Source: JADGOV01 sp040002735
GTDB lineage: Bacteria > Actinomycetota > Actinomycetes > JADGOV01
DNA length: 19,132 bases
Direction of reading: 5' to 3'
Assembly: GCA_040002735.1 (NCBI GenBank)
Contig: JBDUDX010000096.1
Location: 1-19,132, forward strand
Shown here: positions 7,512 to 14,753 of the stretch, one piece after another
How positions within the stretch are numbered: position 1 is the first letter of the stretch
How the letters are laid out: every line of letters begins with the position of its first letter
The notes under the pieces: generated by a model
Databases searched by the model: none
The model's input: only the letters and a program-made list of their open reading frames with translations
What the model was told of the DNA's origin: nothing
Program-made: the position numbers and the translations under genes

Positions 7512-7696
7512 GCGTCTGTGCGATCATCGAGGTCGGCGGAGGCAAGGACGTCCAACGCCGAGGACACCCGCTGCTCGCGGCCGGCGATCGCGCGACCAAG
7601 CGCTTCATTGACGGTGTCCTTGATCGTGGCCGTGCCTAGTTCCGCGCGGGCTGCTCCCAGCTTGGCCTCGTCGACGTCGATCAGGTGCTTAGCCAT
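7502..7696 (-). CDS. vapB: VapB-type antitoxin of the second, broken module
   Basis: 64 aa from the ATG at 7696-7694: MAKHLIDVDEAKL followed by TIKDTVNEALGRAI. This is the short VapB type common in mycobacteria and other actinomycetes, with a ribbon-helix-helix start and an acidic C-terminal tail that would bind the toxin. An upstream in-frame start at 7717 would only add MVYILWD and lacks family support. TATATA at 7713-7708 before the ATG is a possible -10. The antitoxin frame is intact while its toxin partner carries a nonsense codon, the harmless order of decay for such modules. Confidence 0.75.
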   Translation of the reverse strand: MAKHLIDVDEAKLGAARAELGTATIKDTVNEALGRAIAGREQRVSSALDVLASADLDDRTDAWR

Positions 7697-7745
7697 GTCC
7701 CACAGGATATATACCAACGTCGGAACCTATCTGACCGTTGGCCGG

Positions 7746-8188
7746 TCACCGGCGCTCGAAGGCCCTCGCGTACCGGAACGCACCCGAAGGATGGTCCCAG
7801 TGTTGCTCGGCGATCCGGCGTACTACGGCCGCTTCGGCTTCGTGCTCGCCGAGCGGCTGGGGATCCTCGCGCCCGATCCGAGCTGGGCAGCGCACTTCCA
7901 GGTCCGGCCACTCAGCGCCACGGCGTTGGTGCGCCGGGCGCACGCCCAGCGGTCCGAGCCCGAGGGACGGGCGACCGGCGATCGCTGCCGGCTGCACATG
8001 ACGTGGCCGACCGCGGCGCCATCGGACAGCGTGATGAGTGAGAGCGCAGGCACTGCGTCGCCGGCGCGCCACAGGTCGTCCACGAGCCGCGATTCGGAGA
8101 CTGCGCCACCGTCTGCGCGGTCGAACGCGGCGGTGTGAACGCCCCGAACCGCCGATGCGTCTCGGGGCCCCTGCCGCCGCACGATCAC
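7746..8188 (-). pseudogene. GNAT acetyltransferase broken by frameshift and internal inversion
   Basis: The gene would start at GTG 8188, sharing GTGA with the stop of the intact GNAT upstream. The N-terminal part reads GPRDASAVRGVHTAAF to GHVMCSR. A one-base loss near 7990 shifts the frame, which resumes as AAIAGRPSLGLGPLGVRPAH and QRR. The next family segment, VPVLLGDPAYYGRFGF to HFQVRPLSA, is found on the opposite (plus) strand at 7794-7919. The last residues, HPSGAFRYARAFERR and stop, are again on the minus strand at 7790-7746. About 20 residues normally lying between the QRRG acetyl-CoA motif and VLLG are missing. The pieces in family order give a YhbS-like GNAT of normal size, so the protein is not made. 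Confidence 0.8.
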
Positions 8189-8913
8189 CGTCGCACACAC
8201 CGCATCTCGACCACCGGACCACCCAGGTCCAGGGTCTGCTCCGAGCCGTCGGGCGCGAAGCCGTACGAGGCGTAGAACCGCCGGGCCCGGTCGTTGGCGG
8301 CCAGTACCCACAGCGCCACGTCGGCTCGGCCGTCGGCGGCCAGGTCGTTCAGCAGGCGGCGCAGCAGCCGGCCGCCCAAGCCGACGCCGGACCATTCCGG
8401 TGCGACGTAGCAGGCGTAGACCTCGCCGTACATTGCCCCCGCGCGGCCGGCGTCTCGGCTCGGGCCGCCCGATACCCAGCCCACCACGGCCTCGGCCGGC
8501 ACCGACTCGGCCACGAGCTGGTGGACGTCGGCAGGTTGGTCGCCGAGCAACCGCTCGCGCCGCGCCACGCCGTGGGCGAGTCCGGCCGGCATCGCGGCCA
8601 GATAGGCATCCGGAATCATGCCGCGGTACGCGGTACGCCAGCACCCCACCCGCAACGCCTCGATCGCCTCTGCGTCCGCCGGTCGGGCCGGCCGAACTCG
8701 GGCTGGCCCGGGTGGTACCCGCTTGGCGGCGAGTATCGATCCGGCGTCGATCCGGATTCTCTCACCGTTCGCTCGCTGTACCACCAGCTCATGGGCCTGC
8801 ACGGACAGCAACTTCCCGAGCACATCGGTGGCTCCGCCGGTGGGCAGCTCGCGGCGGACCACGATACGGCAGCCGACGTCCTTCGGACCCAGCGGCAGCG
8901 GGGATGGGTTCAT
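8185..8913 (-). CDS. GNAT N-acetyltransferase, cg3035/Rv0428c-like
   Basis: 242 aa. Residues 1-70 form a small beta-rich domain (GCRIVVRRELPTGGATDVLG to AAKRVPPG) that precedes the GNAT fold in the cg3035/Rv0428c family. The acetyltransferase domain spans about 72-238. Its acetyl-CoA binding motif A is YVAPEWSGVGLGGRLLRRLL, and motif B reads LWVLAANDRARRFYASYGF. It would transfer acetyl from acetyl-CoA to an amine; the acceptor is unknown. It is divergent from the ferredoxin gene and was probably co-transcribed and translationally coupled with the broken GNAT downstream. Confidence 0.85.
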   Translation of the reverse strand: MNPSPLPLGPKDVGCRIVVRRELPTGGATDVLGKLLSVQAHELVVQRANGERIRIDAGSILAAKRVPPGPARVRPARPADAEAIEALRVGCWRTAYRGMIPDAYLAAMPAGLAHGVARRERLLGDQPADVHQLVAESVPAEAVVGWVSGGPSRDAGRAGAMYGEVYACYVAPEWSGVGLGGRLLRRLLNDLAADGRADVALWVLAANDRARRFYASYGFAPDGSEQTLDLGGPVVEMRCVRR

Positions 8914-8934
8914 GGCGGAGCAGCGACCCCTGAA

Positions 8935-8964
8935 TCGACAGCCTGGGCGAACCCGGGCGATACT
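8935..8964 (+). promoter_or_regulatory. Candidate promoter of the ferredoxin-dap operon
   Basis: TCGACA (8935-8940) and GATACT (8959-8964) are separated by 18 bases, a reasonable -35/-10 pair for a primary sigma factor in actinomycetes. A strong GGAGG ribosome binding site follows at 8988-8992, 9 bases before the GTG at 9002. Confidence 0.4.
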
Positions 8965-9001
8965 AGGTGCGAACCGGATACCCGCCTGGAGGATTTCCCC
9001 C

Positions 9002-9328
9002 GTGACCTACGTCATTGCCGAGCCCTGCGTGGACCTTCTCGACAAGGCGTGCATCGAAGAGTGTCCCGTGGACTGCATCTACGAGGGCAATCGGATGCTG
9101 TACATCCACCCCGACGAGTGCGTGGACTGCGGTGCCTGCGAGCCGGTCTGCCCGGTCGAGGCGATCTTCTATGAGGACGACACGCCGGAGCAGTGGAAGG
9201 ACTACTACAAGGCGAACGTCGAGTTCTTCGACGACCTCGGCTCTCCCGGCGGCGCGTCCAAGGTAGGCAAGATCGACAAGGACCACCCGCTGGTCGCGGC
9301 CCTGCCCCCCATGGGCGACGGGCACTGA
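9002..9328 (+). CDS. fdxA: 7Fe ferredoxin ([3Fe-4S][4Fe-4S])
   Basis: 108 aa from GTG with GGAGG 9 bases upstream. Cysteines are C9, C17, C21, C25, C40, C43, C46 and C50, the pattern of 7Fe ferredoxins. By comparison with Azotobacter FdI, C9, C17 and C50 hold the 3Fe cluster, C21, C40, C43 and C46 hold the 4Fe cluster, and C25 is free. A C-terminal tail of about 50 residues (EQWKDYYKANVEFFDDL) is usual for the actinobacterial group. It is a soluble low-potential electron carrier. It is first in a plus-strand operon with the dap genes, a conserved actinobacterial pairing with dapC (compare the M. tuberculosis fdxC-dapC pair). Its stop overlaps the probable dapC start. Confidence 0.95.
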   Translation: MTYVIAEPCVDLLDKACIEECPVDCIYEGNRMLYIHPDECVDCGACEPVCPVEAIFYEDDTPEQWKDYYKANVEFFDDLGSPGGASKVGKIDKDHPLVAALPPMGDGH

Positions 9329-10428
9329 CCGGAGCACGGCCGAGCGGGCCGCCCGCTCTCCCCGACTTCCCGTGGGACCGGCTGCTGCCGGCCGCCGAAA
9401 TTGCCCGGAGCCATCCGGCCGGGATCGTCGACCTTTCCGTCGGTACGCCGGTGGACCCCACACCAGCGGTCGTGCAGGTCGCGTTAGCGGCGGCCAGCGA
9501 CGCCTCCGGTTACCCGCTCACCGCCGGCACCGTGCGACTCCGCGAGGCGGCCGCGGGGTGGCTGCACCGACGCTGCGGGGTGACCGTCGACCCGGTGGCG
9601 CTCCTGCCTACGATCGGCTCTAAGGAGCTGGTCGCCTCCCTCCCCGCGCAGCTCGGCATTTCCGGAGCGGTCAGCTATCCGGGGCTGGCCTATCCGACGT
9701 ACGAGGTGGGGGCCCGCCTGGCCGGCTGCGAGGGCGTACCGGCCGACTCGCTGACCGCGCTCGGGCCGCGCCGGGTCGGGCTGCTGTGGGTGAACTCGCC
9801 GGCCAACCCCACCGGGCAGGTGCTGCCGGTGGACCACCTACGCAAGGTGGTTACCTGGGCTCGGCAGCGCGGCACGGTGATCGCCAGCGATGAGTGTTAC
9901 GTCGAACTCGGGTGGGACGCCGAGCCCGTGTCCATCCTGCATCCCGACGTCTGCGACGGGGACCATACCGGCCTGCTGGCGGTGCACTCGCTGTCCAAGC
10001 GCTCCAACCTTGCCGGGTACCGGGCGGCCTTCGTGGCGGGCGACCCGGCACTGGTCGCTGGCCTACTCGCGCTGCGCCGGCACGCCGGGCTGATGATGCC
10101 CACCCCGGTACAGGTCGCGATGGCCGCCGCCCTCGACGACGACGCGCACGTCACCGAGCAGCGGGAGCGGTACCGGCGCCGACGCGACAAGCTGCGCAGC
10201 GCGTTGACGTACGCCGGGTTCTCGATCGAGCACTCCGAGGGCGGGCTGTACCTGTGGGCGACCGCGGGCGACCCCTGCTGGGAAACGGTCCATGATCTGG
10301 CCGGGCTCGGAATTCTGGTAGCTCCCGGGGACTTCTACGGGGCGGCGGGGGCGCAGTATGTCCGGGTGGCGCTCACCGCGACCGACGAGCGGGTGGCAGC
10401 CGCGGTCGACCGGCTGCGGTCCGGGTGA
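9325..10428 (+). CDS. dapC: N-succinyldiaminopimelate aminotransferase
   Basis: PLP enzyme that converts N-succinyl-2-amino-6-oxopimelate and glutamate into N-succinyl-LL-2,6-diaminopimelate for lysine and peptidoglycan. Counting from 9325 (367 aa), NPTG is at 161-164, SDECY at 188-192 with D189 facing the pyridine nitrogen, and HSLSK ends in the PLP lysine K225. The family N-terminus (LPDFPWDRLL then GIVDLSVGTPVDPTP) begins about 10 residues after 9325. There is no ATG, GTG or TTG between that point and the GTG at 9193 inside the ferredoxin gene. The CTG at 9325 overlaps the ferredoxin TGA as CTGA, and I take it as the likely start. The alternative GTG at 9193 gives 411 aa with an unrelated Arg-rich extension. 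Confidence 0.88.
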   Translation: MTGARPSGPPALPDFPWDRLLPAAEIARSHPAGIVDLSVGTPVDPTPAVVQVALAAASDASGYPLTAGTVRLREAAAGWLHRRCGVTVDPVALLPTIGSKELVASLPAQLGISGAVSYPGLAYPTYEVGARLAGCEGVPADSLTALGPRRVGLLWVNSPANPTGQVLPVDHLRKVVTWARQRGTVIASDECYVELGWDAEPVSILHPDVCDGDHTGLLAVHSLSKRSNLAGYRAAFVAGDPALVAGLLALRRHAGLMMPTPVQVAMAAALDDDAHVTEQRERYRRRRDKLRSALTYAGFSIEHSEGGLYLWATAGDPCWETVHDLAGLGILVAPGDFYGAAGAQYVRVALTATDERVAAAVDRLRSG

Positions 10429-10461
10429 GCAAGACGGCGGTTGCACCCTAAGGTCGGTGCC

Positions 10462-11286
10462 ATGCCACCTTCTGCACTGGCCGCGCGCATCGACGAACTG
10501 TGGGAACGCCGCGCAGACCTCTCCCCGGACGATGCCGAGGCCCGAACGGCGGTCATCGCGGCGGTGGACCTGTTGGACAGCGGGCAGTCCCGAGTGGCCG
10601 CCGTCGCGCCGGACGGCGTGATCGAGGTCAATGAGCGGGCCAAGCGGGCGATCTTGCTGGCCTTCAAGGTCCTGCCGATGCAGGCCTCGGCGGCCGGAGA
10701 CTTCCGGTACGCCGACCGGGTACCGCTCAAGACCCGGTACGACGGCGTCCGGGTGGTCCCGGGAGCGATCGCCCGCTGGGGTTCCTATATCGCGCCGGGC
10801 GCGGTGCTGATGCCGTCCTACGTCAACATCGGCGCCTGGGTCGGTGCCGGGACGCTGGTGGACACCTGGGCAACGGTCGGGTCCTGTGCGCAGGTCGGGG
10901 AGCGGGTCCATCTATCCGGCGGCGTGGGCATCGGCGGCGTGCTGGAGCCGCCGCAGGCGGCGCCGGTGGTGGTCGAAGACGACGCGTTCGTGGGCTCCCG
11001 CTGCATGGTGGTCGAGGGTGCCCGGGTCCGCCGGGGCGCGAAGCTCGGGGCCGGCGCGATTCTCACGGCGAGTACCCGGGTCTTCGAGGCCGAGACCGGC
11101 GCCGAACTGCCCCGTGGTGAGGTGCCCGAGCGGGCAGTCGCGGTCGGCTCTACTCGGGTCAAGACGTTCCCGGGGGGCGACTTCGGGCTGCCCTGCCTGC
11201 TGGTGCTGCGTACCCTCGCCGAGAACGAGATTCACGACAAACTGGCCCTCAACGCGGTACTCCGCGAGCATGGCGTGGCGCCCTGA
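10462..11286 (+). CDS. dapD: Tetrahydrodipicolinate N-succinyltransferase, E. coli-like type
   Basis: 274 aa, the same length as the E. coli enzyme. It succinylates tetrahydrodipicolinate using succinyl-CoA. The N-terminal helical domain (residues 1-100) is followed by a left-handed beta helix with MPSYVNIGAWVGAGTLVDTW, ATVGSCAQVGERVHLSGGVG and IGGVLEPPQA, all near-identical to the E. coli type. The C-terminal part reads FGLPCLLVLRTLAE. The ATG at 10462 matches the family start (MPPSALAARIDELWERR); a TTG at 10441 would add 7 residues. Actinobacteria often carry a longer, distinct DapD (about 317 aa in M. tuberculosis), so this type is noteworthy. The gene starts 33 bases after dapC, and its stop overlaps the dapE start by one base. 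Confidence 0.93.
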   Translation: MPPSALAARIDELWERRADLSPDDAEARTAVIAAVDLLDSGQSRVAAVAPDGVIEVNERAKRAILLAFKVLPMQASAAGDFRYADRVPLKTRYDGVRVVPGAIARWGSYIAPGAVLMPSYVNIGAWVGAGTLVDTWATVGSCAQVGERVHLSGGVGIGGVLEPPQAAPVVVEDDAFVGSRCMVVEGARVRRGAKLGAGAILTASTRVFEAETGAELPRGEVPERAVAVGSTRVKTFPGGDFGLPCLLVLRTLAENEIHDKLALNAVLREHGVAP

Positions 11287-12389
11287 TGCCCCGGCGGCTG
11301 GAGGAGCTGCCAGCGGACGCGCTCACCGCGGCGCTGGTCGACGTACCTTCGGTCTCCGGTGACGAGGGTCGCCTCGCGGACCTGGTGTACGGCTTCCTGC
11401 ACGACCTCGGCCACCTCACCGTGGACCGCGACGGTGACGCGGTGGTCGCGCGGACACATCTCGGTCGTGGCTCCCGGATCGTGTTCGCCGGGCACCTGGA
11501 CACGGTTCCGATCGCCGACAACCTGCCGTCACACCGGGAAGGTGACCGCCTCTACGGCTGCGGCACGTCGGACATGAAGAGTGGCGTCGCGGTGATGCTT
11601 CGCCTGGCCGCGCACCTGCCCAACCCGAATCGTGATGTGACGTACGTCTTCTACGACAACGAGGAGGTGGCGAGTGACCGCAACGGCCTCGGCCGCCTCG
11701 TACAGCGTCACCTGGACTGGCTCGCCGGTAGCCTCGCCGTGCTGATGGAGCCGACCTCCGGCCGGATCGAGGCCGGCTGCCAGGGCACGCTACGCGCGTT
11801 GGTGGTCGTTACCGGCCGCCGGGCGCACAGCGCGCGGTCCTGGTTGGGGGACAACGCCATCCACCATGCCGGCGCCCTGCTGACCCGACTGGCGGCGTAT
11901 GAGGCCCGCGACGTGGAGATCGACGGCCTGAGCTTTCGGGAAGGACTCAGCGCGGTGCGCATCGAGGGCGGGATCGCCGGCAACGTGGTACCGGATCGTT
12001 GCACCGTCACCGTGAACTTCCGGTTCGCCCCCGACCGGTCCCCCGAGGAGGCCCTGGCCCACGTCGCCGAGGTGCTGTCGCCGTACGAATGCATCGTCAC
12101 CGACAGTGCCCCCGGTGCGCCCCCCGGATTGAGCGAACCGGAGGTTGCGGAGTTCCTCCGCCTGGTCGGCCAGCAGCCGACGGCCAAGTTCGGCTGGACC
12201 GATGTGGCGCGGTTCGCCAGCCTCGGGATGCCGGCGGTGAACTACGGACCGGGCGACCCCAACCTGGCACACGCCGTCGATGAGTATGTGGAGGTACGCC
12301 GGATCATCGAGTGCGAGGCGCTGCTTCGGCGCTACCTGATGGCCGAGCGGGATGCCTTTCCCGGTGAGGCGCCGTCGGTCAACGCTTAG
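11286..12389 (+). CDS. dapE: Succinyl-diaminopimelate desuccinylase
   Basis: 367 aa, M20 metallopeptidase family. It hydrolyses N-succinyl-LL-diaminopimelate to LL-diaminopimelate and succinate. Metal and catalytic residues are visible: H70 and D72 (GHLDTVP), D96 (GTSDMKSG, bridging), E126 and E127 (DNEEVAS), E155 (LMEPT) and H329 (NLAHAVDEYV). H181 in RRAHSARSW belongs to the dimerisation/lid domain. The start ATG overlaps the dapD stop (TGATG), so translation is coupled. It completes the dapC-dapD-dapE run of consecutive pathway steps. Confidence 0.93.
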   Translation: MPRRLEELPADALTAALVDVPSVSGDEGRLADLVYGFLHDLGHLTVDRDGDAVVARTHLGRGSRIVFAGHLDTVPIADNLPSHREGDRLYGCGTSDMKSGVAVMLRLAAHLPNPNRDVTYVFYDNEEVASDRNGLGRLVQRHLDWLAGSLAVLMEPTSGRIEAGCQGTLRALVVVTGRRAHSARSWLGDNAIHHAGALLTRLAAYEARDVEIDGLSFREGLSAVRIEGGIAGNVVPDRCTVTVNFRFAPDRSPEEALAHVAEVLSPYECIVTDSAPGAPPGLSEPEVAEFLRLVGQQPTAKFGWTDVARFASLGMPAVNYGPGDPNLAHAVDEYVEVRRIIECEALLRRYLMAERDAFPGEAPSVNA

Positions 12390-12398
12390 CCTGAGCGG

Positions 12399-13190
12399 GT
12401 GCCCGACCATACGCCGAACCCCGCGCCGGCCCCCGACGGAAGTGGGCCCCGGGAGAAGCACCGCGGGCCGATCACCTTGCGGCGCCGCCAGGTGCAGACC
12501 ACCACGACCGACCAGCGGCTGCTGGACAACCGGGGCAGCTCGGATTGGGTGCACACCGACCCCTGGCGGGTGCTGCGGATCCAGTCCGAGTTCGTCGAGG
12601 GTTTCGGCTTGTTGTCCGAACTTTCCGAAGCGGTGAGCGTCTTCGGGTCCTCCCGGACCGCGCGGGATGATCCGGAGTACGCCGCGGCCGAAGCGCTCGG
12701 CGCGGCACTGGCCCGCGCCGGCCTCGCGGTGATCACCGGCGGTGGCCCCGGAATCATGGAAGCGGCCAACAAGGGGGCGTCCCAGGCCGGCGGGGTTTCG
12801 GTGGGACTGGGCATCGAGTTGCCGTTCGAGCAGCGGCTCAACGACTGGGTGGACATCGGGCTGCTGTTCCGGTACTTCTTCGCGCGCAAGACGATGTTCG
12901 TCAAGTACGCCCAAGCCTTTGTGGTCTTTCCCGGCGGCTTCGGCACCTTGGACGAGTTGTTCGAAGCGCTCACCCTGGTGCAGACCCGCAAGGTGACGTC
13001 GTTCCCGGTCGTGCTGTACCGGTCGGCGTACTGGCAGGGGCTGCTGGACTGGCTAAGGGAGAACCTCGCGGCTACCGGCAAGATCGCCGCAGCCGACCTG
13101 GAACTGGTACGGGTCAGCGACGACATCGAGGAGATCGTGGCCATCATCCAACAGGCCGAGGCGGCCCGGGTCGCCCGCGGCCTCGGCTGA
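12399..13190 (+). CDS. LOG-family (TIGR00730) nucleotide phosphoribohydrolase
   Basis: 263 aa from GTG, 9 bases after dapE. The Rossmann-like core contains GGGPGIMEAANKGA (114-127), the catalytic pair R163-K164 (FARKTMF), and PGGFGTLDELFE (178-189) with E186. Proteins with these motifs were once called lysine decarboxylases. They are now known to cleave cytokinin-type nucleoside monophosphates to the base and ribose 5-phosphate; M. tuberculosis Rv1205 is the best-known actinobacterial case. An N-terminal extension of about 50 polar residues precedes the core, as in other actinobacterial members. The position next to dapE is conserved with the Rv1202-Rv1205 region. The physiological substrate here is unknown. 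Confidence 0.9.
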   Translation: MPDHTPNPAPAPDGSGPREKHRGPITLRRRQVQTTTTDQRLLDNRGSSDWVHTDPWRVLRIQSEFVEGFGLLSELSEAVSVFGSSRTARDDPEYAAAEALGAALARAGLAVITGGGPGIMEAANKGASQAGGVSVGLGIELPFEQRLNDWVDIGLLFRYFFARKTMFVKYAQAFVVFPGGFGTLDELFEALTLVQTRKVTSFPVVLYRSAYWQGLLDWLRENLAATGKIAAADLELVRVSDDIEEIVAIIQQAEAARVARGLG

Positions 13191-13250
13191 AAGCTCAGGC
13201 GCCTCGCAGTAACCGCCGGTGCAGGCTGGCCGCGGTCCGCCGGGAAACGA

Positions 13251-13655
13251 ATGTGGCGTGGCACCATCGAAGCCGTGCGAGTCGTCCAGGCGCTGATCAT
13301 CGTCGTCGTCATCCTCGTGACGGCGGCGGTGGCTATGGGCTGGGGCGATCGGATGGTGTCAGTACCGGTGGACCGGGCACCTGCCGGGCTTCCGGCGGAC
13401 GCCGATGTCTCCGCGGCGGCCATCCCGGCTCTTCGCTTCAATATGGCGCTGCGGGGCTACCGCATGGCTGAAGTGGACCGGGTACTCGCCCAACTCGCCG
13501 ACGCGCTCGCCAGCCGCGACAACCGCATCGCGGAACTCCAGGCAGCGCGGGACCTCGGTGGGGATCGGCCCGGCGAGCCCCCTCCGGGGCCGGATCCTGG
13601 GCGGTCCGCCGACACTGTGTCCGACCCGACGCCGGAGACAGCGGCTGATGGCTGA
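13251..13655 (+). CDS. Small membrane protein with DivIVA-like domain (Rv1209-like)
   Basis: 134 aa from ATG 13251; a GTG at 13275 would trim 8 residues and place the start directly before the hydrophobic segment. One transmembrane helix is seen at about 11-30 (VVQALIIVVVILVTAAVAMG). A DivIVA-type motif follows at 61-90 (LRFNMALRGYRMAEVDRVLA) with a short coiled coil. The tail is acidic, Pro/Gly-rich and disordered. It is likely anchored at the membrane with the domain in the cytoplasm. The same kind of gene lies before tagA in M. tuberculosis (Rv1209). The 3' end overlaps the next gene by 8 bases. Confidence 0.8.
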   Translation: MWRGTIEAVRVVQALIIVVVILVTAAVAMGWGDRMVSVPVDRAPAGLPADADVSAAAIPALRFNMALRGYRMAEVDRVLAQLADALASRDNRIAELQAARDLGGDRPGEPPPGPDPGRSADTVSDPTPETAADG

Positions 13656-14088
13656 AGTGGTGAGCTCCGTGGAGATCGACGCCGCGCCGGCGGCGGTCTG
13701 GGCGGCGGTGACCGACTGGGAGCGGCATGGGAAGTGGATGCTGTTCACCACAGTTCGCCGGCTGGAGCAGGGTGGTGAGGGTGTCGGGGGTCGGATCCGG
13801 GCGGTGACCGGCTTCGGCCCGCTGGGCGTCCCGGACCCGATGACCATCACTGTCTGGCGCCCGCCGTACCGCTGCGAGAACCGCCACGACGGCCGGTTGG
13901 TTCGCGGAGTCGGCGCCTTCGACGTGGAGCCCTTGCCGGACGGCCGCAGCCGGTTCACCTGGTCGGAGTGGCTCGATCCGCCGTTCGGTGCGGTCGGGAA
14001 GGTCGGATTCGTGCTGGTCAAGCCCTTCTTTCAGGCTTTTATCGCCGTCTGCCTGTGGCGGCTGGCTCGGTGGGCGCCGACCCGATGA
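13648..14088 (+). CDS. SRPBCC-family (polyketide cyclase/START-like) protein
   Basis: 146 aa. It starts with VVSSVEIDAAPAAVWAAVTD followed by WERHGKWM, the usual first strand and helices of the SRPBCC ligand-binding fold. The end, FFQAFIAVCLWRLARWA, is the long C-terminal helix. Ligand and role are unknown. The start lies inside the end of the DivIVA-domain gene and the stop overlaps the tag start as ATGA, so the three genes form a translationally coupled unit. Confidence 0.85.
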   Translation: MAEVVSSVEIDAAPAAVWAAVTDWERHGKWMLFTTVRRLEQGGEGVGGRIRAVTGFGPLGVPDPMTITVWRPPYRCENRHDGRLVRGVGAFDVEPLPDGRSRFTWSEWLDPPFGAVGKVGFVLVKPFFQAFIAVCLWRLARWAPTR

Positions 14089-14666
14089 GCGCCGGCGGGA
14101 CGCTCCCCGGTCCGGATGGCGCACCGCGATGCCCTTGGGCGGTGTCGACTCCGGAGTACGTGGAGTACCACGACACCGAGTGGGGTCGACCGGTCCGCGA
14201 CGACGCCGGGTTGTACGAGCGGTTGGTGCTGGAGGGCTTCCAATCCGGGCTGTCCTGGCTGACGATTCTGCGGAAGCGACCGGCGTTCCGGGCCGCCTTC
14301 GCCGGCTTCGACCCGGCTGCGGTGGCCGCCTTCGACGACGTTGACCGTGCCCGGTTGCTCGCCGACGTGGGGATCGTCCGCAACCGAGGAAAGATCGAGG
14401 CGGCGATCACCAACGCGCGGGCGGCGCTGGACCTGTCCTCTGGCCTGGCCGCGCTGGTCTGGTCCTTTCAGCCCGCCAGCCACATGCCGGCCACGGTGGC
14501 TGATGTGCCGGCGAGCACGCCGGACTCGGCCGCGATGGCCAAGGAACTCAAACGCCAGGGTTTCCTCTTCATCGGCCCGGTCACCGCGTACGCCCTGATG
14601 CAGGCCTGCGGTGTGGTGAATGACCACCTCCGGGATTGCCATTGGCGCGGCGCCGCTACCGGGTGA
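14085..14666 (+). CDS. tag: 3-methyladenine DNA glycosylase I
   Basis: 193 aa. It removes 3-methyladenine from alkylated DNA in base excision repair. The zinc site of the E. coli enzyme (C4, H17, H175, C179) is matched in spacing by C16, H29, H181 and C185. The core phrases YHDTEWGRPVRDDAGLYERL, LEGFQSGLSWLTILRKRPAF and GFLFIGPVTAYALMQACG contain the expected glutamate and tryptophans of the base pocket. The gene is translationally coupled to the SRPBCC gene. The location matches tagA (Rv1210) in M. tuberculosis. Confidence 0.95.
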   Translation: MSAGGTLPGPDGAPRCPWAVSTPEYVEYHDTEWGRPVRDDAGLYERLVLEGFQSGLSWLTILRKRPAFRAAFAGFDPAAVAAFDDVDRARLLADVGIVRNRGKIEAAITNARAALDLSSGLAALVWSFQPASHMPATVADVPASTPDSAAMAKELKRQGFLFIGPVTAYALMQACGVVNDHLRDCHWRGAATG

Positions 14667-14753
14667 ACCTCACGCCCGCGGGTTTGCGCGACTCCGGGCG
14701 CGGAATCCTCCTCCCTAGTCCCGGACCGGCGCGCTCAACCCTGGAGGACCTGC

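Noticed and set aside
7518..8138. Plus-strand 206-codon frame as a genuine acetyltransferase gene
   Set aside because: Only about 42 of its codons (7794-7919) look like a GNAT. The flanks are antisense to VapB and to the minus-strand GNAT halves, so the GNAT-like text is better explained by an inverted fragment.
13191..13262. Possible C-terminal remnant of a minus-strand gene (FVSRRTAASLHRRLLRGA then stop)
   Set aside because: The text looks protein-like, but only about 20 codons exist before it runs into the DivIVA-domain gene. I can name no family, so chance in Arg-rich GC sequence is as likely.
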